Shown here: positions 10,349 to 11,775 of the stretch, in pieces
Layout of the letters: each line of letters opens with the position of its first letter
Numbering within the stretch: the first letter of the stretch is position 1
NCBI GenBank assembly: GCA_002171315.2
Contig: NHFS02000003.1
Location: 1 to 11,775, forward strand
DNA: 11,775 bases
Direction of reading: 5' to 3'
Source: Euryarchaeota archaeon TMED117
GTDB taxonomy: Archaea > Thermoplasmatota > Poseidoniia > Poseidoniales > Poseidoniaceae
Notes under the pieces: model-generated
What the model was told of the DNA's origin: nothing
The model's database searches: none
What the model saw: the letters and a program-made list of their open reading frames with translations, nothing else
Program-made: the position numbers and the translations under genes

Positions 10349-10397
10349 ATCAATGCAAGGCTGATTGGTCAGGGGTTCACCTTAGATATCGGCGGAG

Positions 10398-10472
10398 TGG
10401 GCCTGCCCAGATTTGAACTGGGGTCTGACGGCCCCCAGCCGCCAAGTATAGGCCAAGCTAACCCACAGGCCC
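10398..10472 (-). tRNA. tRNA-Pro (anticodon GGG)
   Basis: The 75-nt minus-strand sequence folds as a cloverleaf. The 7-bp acceptor stem is GGGCCTG/CAGGCCC with discriminator A. The anticodon stem is GGCGG/CCGTC with loop CTGGGGG, giving anticodon GGG (10434-10436) for proline codons CCC/CCU. The T-stem is CCCAG/CTGGG with loop TTCAAAT. The D-arm is weaker: GGT pairs with ACT through one G-U, and the next pair is a T-T mismatch; the loop has the usual AG...GG. No intron is seen, and CCA is not encoded, so it must be added after transcription. It lies 9 nt after the rpoN stop and 49 nt before the beta-helix gene, so it is probably processed from the ribosomal-operon transcript. Confidence 0.94.
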
Positions 10473-10481
10473 GAGATATCT

Positions 10482-10685
10482 TCACTTGTGTTGAGCACTG
10501 AAAGGAACGATTTCTTCGATCAAATCAATGTGTCCAACGTACATACGTCGGCAACAGTAGCGCTTGAAACCTACATGATCGAGTGCGTCACTAACGTTTG
10601 CACCCTCTGCGAGTTTTTCATTGAACGCTTCCCACTTGTGAGCTATAACGGTACCACAGCTGAAACAACGGATTGGAATTATCAT
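10482..10685 (-). CDS. rpoN: DNA-directed RNA polymerase subunit N (Rpo10/RPB10)
   Basis: This small zinc-binding subunit of archaeal RNA polymerase (equivalent to eukaryotic RPB10) helps assemble the Rpo3/Rpo11 platform. At 67 residues it has the normal length. The signatures are IIPIRCFSCG at the N-terminus (Cys7 and Cys10) and RYCCRRM (Cys44 and Cys45), together the zinc site, followed by a helix with HIDLIEE. The start ATG at 10685 is set by the conserved N-terminus and by GAGGTG 7 nt upstream. It follows rps9 by 11 nt, the usual archaeal eL18-uL13-uS9-rpoN order. In many archaea rpoK follows; here a tRNA gene comes next. Confidence 0.97.
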   Translation of the reverse strand: MIIPIRCFSCGTVIAHKWEAFNEKLAEGANVSDALDHVGFKRYCCRRMYVGHIDLIEEIVPFSAQHK

Positions 10686-10692
10686 CTTTCAT

Positions 10693-10698
10693 CACCTC
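10693..10698 (-). promoter_or_regulatory. Ribosome binding site of rpoN, overlapping the rps9 stop
   Basis: TGAGGTG carries the rps9 TGA stop (10697-10699) fused to the GAGGTG site, 7 nt before the rpoN ATG. A ribosome finishing uS9 would be placed directly on the rpoN site, implying coupled translation. Confidence 0.7.
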
Positions 10699-11128
10699 AT
10701 CGATAGGACTTTTGCTTCTTGCGACGAGCACCACGTCCGAGTTGGTGCTTTGCTTCCTTACGACGAGGATCGTTGACAAGGAGGCTACGATCAAATCGCA
10801 GGTACTCATCACGAAGTTCTTCGTCGATTCCTTCTGCTCCACCGTTGTAGTGAACCAGGCCACGAGCAATCGCTGTACGGATTGCGTCAGTTTGGCCCAT
10901 GATTCCTCCACCGTTAGTGGTCAGATTGATGTCAACTTTGGAAAGGCGGTTCATTGCATCAGCAATAATCAGCGGCTCCATTGCCTTGCGACGTGCAAGA
11001 GATGGTTGGAGAATTTCAATCGGTTCACTGTTAACGCGAACTCGGCCTTTTCCTGCTTTGACGGATGCTCGTGCAACCGCAGTCTTTCTCTTTCCTGAAC
11101 TTTCTACTGACTTTTTCTTACGTGCCAT
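10697..11128 (-). CDS. rps9: 30S ribosomal protein uS9
   Basis: uS9 is a small-subunit protein whose basic C-terminal tail reaches the P-site tRNA anticodon region. The 143-residue protein has a basic N-terminus (MARKKKSVESSGKRKTAVAR), the central GGGIMGQTDAIRTAIARGL motif and the universal ending KKQKSYR. Two adjacent ATGs exist (11131 and 11128); the second is chosen because the GAGGTG site is 7 nt before it, matching the other genes, whereas the first would be only 4 nt away. With this start the uL13 stop and the uS9 start overlap by one base (TGATG). It is the third gene of the conserved eL18-uL13-uS9-Rpo10 cluster. Confidence 0.97.
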   Translation of the reverse strand: MARKKKSVESSGKRKTAVARASVKAGKGRVRVNSEPIEILQPSLARRKAMEPLIIADAMNRLSKVDINLTTNGGGIMGQTDAIRTAIARGLVHYNGGAEGIDEELRDEYLRFDRSLLVNDPRRKEAKHQLGRGARRKKQKSYR

Positions 11129-11616
11129 CATTGTTCACCTCCGGTCCATCGGTGCGATGGTGCACCAAGACTTGCGCTGATGTCGCCAAGGCGAACATAG
11201 CTTTCTGGCAAGGATTTGCGAATTTTACTGTCATCGCCTTCGACATGGCCTTCTGGCATGCCTGAAGCAAGATGGTGTGGGCAACCGATTTCTACGCGTA
11301 GATTTCGGAGTGCTCGACGGCCGCTGCTCTTTCTTTGGTAAGGCAACATTCCACGAACTGTACGCTTGAGGATCATATCAGGCATACGTGGGTAAAAAGG
11401 ACCCTTGCGAGCGTGATTCAAGGCATACTTGTCGTGATAGGTTTGGAATACCGAACGTGAACTTCCCGAGACTATTGATTTCTCAGCGTTGATGATGACA
11501 ACTTTGTCATCACGATCTGAGCGTGCAGCCTTCAGAAGCATATCTGCTACTGTTGAAGCGAGACGTCCTAGGACGAGTCCATCTGCGTCAAAGACGTAGG
11601 TTTGTGCTTCATCCAA
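11128..11616 (-). CDS. rpl13: 50S ribosomal protein uL13
   Basis: uL13 is an early-assembling large-subunit protein. The 162 residues include DADGLVLGRLAS (10-21), the central INAEKSIVSG and the archaeal-type GMLPYQRKSSGRRALRNLRV, followed by a C-terminal extension ending RWTGGEQ. The start codon is TTG. This is well constrained: an in-frame TGA lies only 9 nt upstream with no other start codon between, and the first internal ATG would remove the conserved DADGLVLGRLAS segment. GGGGTG sits 7 nt before the TTG. The gene overlaps the end of eL18 by 8 nt, so its translation is probably coupled to eL18. Confidence 0.96.
   Translation of the reverse strand: MDEAQTYVFDADGLVLGRLASTVADMLLKAARSDRDDKVVIINAEKSIVSGSSRSVFQTYHDKYALNHARKGPFYPRMPDMILKRTVRGMLPYQRKSSGRRALRNLRVEIGCPHHLASGMPEGHVEGDDSKIRKSLPESYVRLGDISASLGAPSHRWTGGEQ
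11136..11141 (-). promoter_or_regulatory. Ribosome binding site of rps9 (chooses the second ATG)
   Basis: GAGGTG (GGAGGTGA in full) lies inside the last codons of uL13, 7 nt before the ATG at 11128 and 4 nt before the ATG at 11131. The 7-nt spacing repeated across this window favours the second ATG. Confidence 0.6.
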
Positions 11617-11775
11617 GAATAATCACCCCGTTTCCTTTTGGATTTTCGTTCATCAATTCACCGTAAGTGAGAATTCTCCCACCAGCGGCTTCAATCTTGG
11701 CTCGTGCACTTGTGCTAACACTGTAGGCGGCGATGGTGCGGTTCCCTGTGACTTCACCAGATCCAAGCAGTTTTC
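11609..11775 (-). CDS. rpl18e: 50S ribosomal protein eL18 (C-terminal 54 residues, partial)
   Basis: The open frame enters from the high-coordinate edge and ends at a TGA (11609-11611). The visible part begins KLLGSGEV and contains SARAKIEAAGGRI and NPKGNGVIIL, diagnostic of the C-terminus of archaeal eL18 (L18e, the uL15-like fold family). It is a large-subunit ribosomal protein specific to archaea and eukaryotes. Its last codons carry the GGGGTG ribosome binding site of uL13, and its end overlaps the uL13 start by 8 nt. The N-terminal half and promoter lie outside the window. Confidence 0.94.
   Translation of the reverse strand, partial: KLLGSGEVTGNRTIAAYSVSTSARAKIEAAGGRILTYGELMNENPKGNGVIILG
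11624..11629 (-). promoter_or_regulatory. Ribosome binding site of rpl13, embedded in the eL18 coding sequence
   Basis: GGGGTG lies 7 nt before the TTG start of uL13. The same bases encode G-V of the conserved eL18 NPKGNGVII ending, so one sequence serves both as coding sequence and as a translation signal. Confidence 0.6.

Noticed and set aside
10361..10372. CTGATTGGTCAG inverted repeat between the tRNA and the beta-helix gene as a terminator
   Set aside because: Only a 4-bp stem with no T-run, so it is within what chance gives.
10382..10390. TATA-box-like sequence (GATATCTAA on the minus strand) upstream of the beta-helix gene
   Set aside because: It lies about 35-43 nt before the ATG, which could fit a short leader, but it is GC-flanked, has no clear BRE and may be part of the tRNA-flanking repeat, so it is too weak to annotate as a promoter.

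Overview
The window looks like a chromosome segment from an uncultivated euryarchaeon, most likely a marine Poseidoniales (Marine Group II) relative or another Thermoplasmata-related lineage. The evidence is an archaeal ribosomal cluster (eL18, uL13, uS9, then RNA polymerase subunit Rpo10/RpoN), a bacterial-type NAD-dependent DNA ligase, and very large secreted surface proteins with Ig-like repeats, beta-helix repeats and Asp-rich thrombospondin-3-like repeats. The lineage is inferred from gene content; no marker gene was compared with a database.

Every gene I can support lies on the minus strand, so the window reads from high to low coordinates. In that order: eL18 (partial, cut by the window end), uL13, uS9 and Rpo10, packed with overlaps or very short gaps; a tRNA-Pro(GGG) only 9 nt after rpoN; a 1562-residue membrane-anchored beta-helix surface protein; a 175-residue membrane protein with a possible PH-like C-terminal domain; a PCC/DUF296 protein; NAD-dependent DNA ligase LigA; and the first 812 codons of an Ig-repeat surface protein that runs off the low-coordinate end.

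The right third is translation and transcription machinery. The middle and left are cell-surface and DNA-replication functions that seem to be read in the same direction with little spacing (12 nt overlap, then gaps of 13, 31 and 56 nt), so they may form one operon. The beta-helix gene is the only complete protein gene without a visible Shine-Dalgarno site. The others nearly all carry GAGGTG-type sites about 7 nt before the start, which allowed several starts to be corrected, including TTG for uL13, GTG for the DUF296 protein and probably TTG for the membrane protein.

The most interesting observation is that LigA, a bacterial-type enzyme, ends in QPTLFDY. This closely resembles the archaeal PCNA-binding PIP box and suggests the enzyme has been adapted to the archaeal sliding clamp. 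Other points worth checking are the CX4CH motif at the mature N-terminus of the Ig-repeat protein, the internal duplication in the beta-helix protein, stop codons embedded in the next gene's Shine-Dalgarno site, and the tRNA abutting rpoN. No gap between genes exceeds 56 nt. I saw no CRISPR array, insertion sequence or rRNA.
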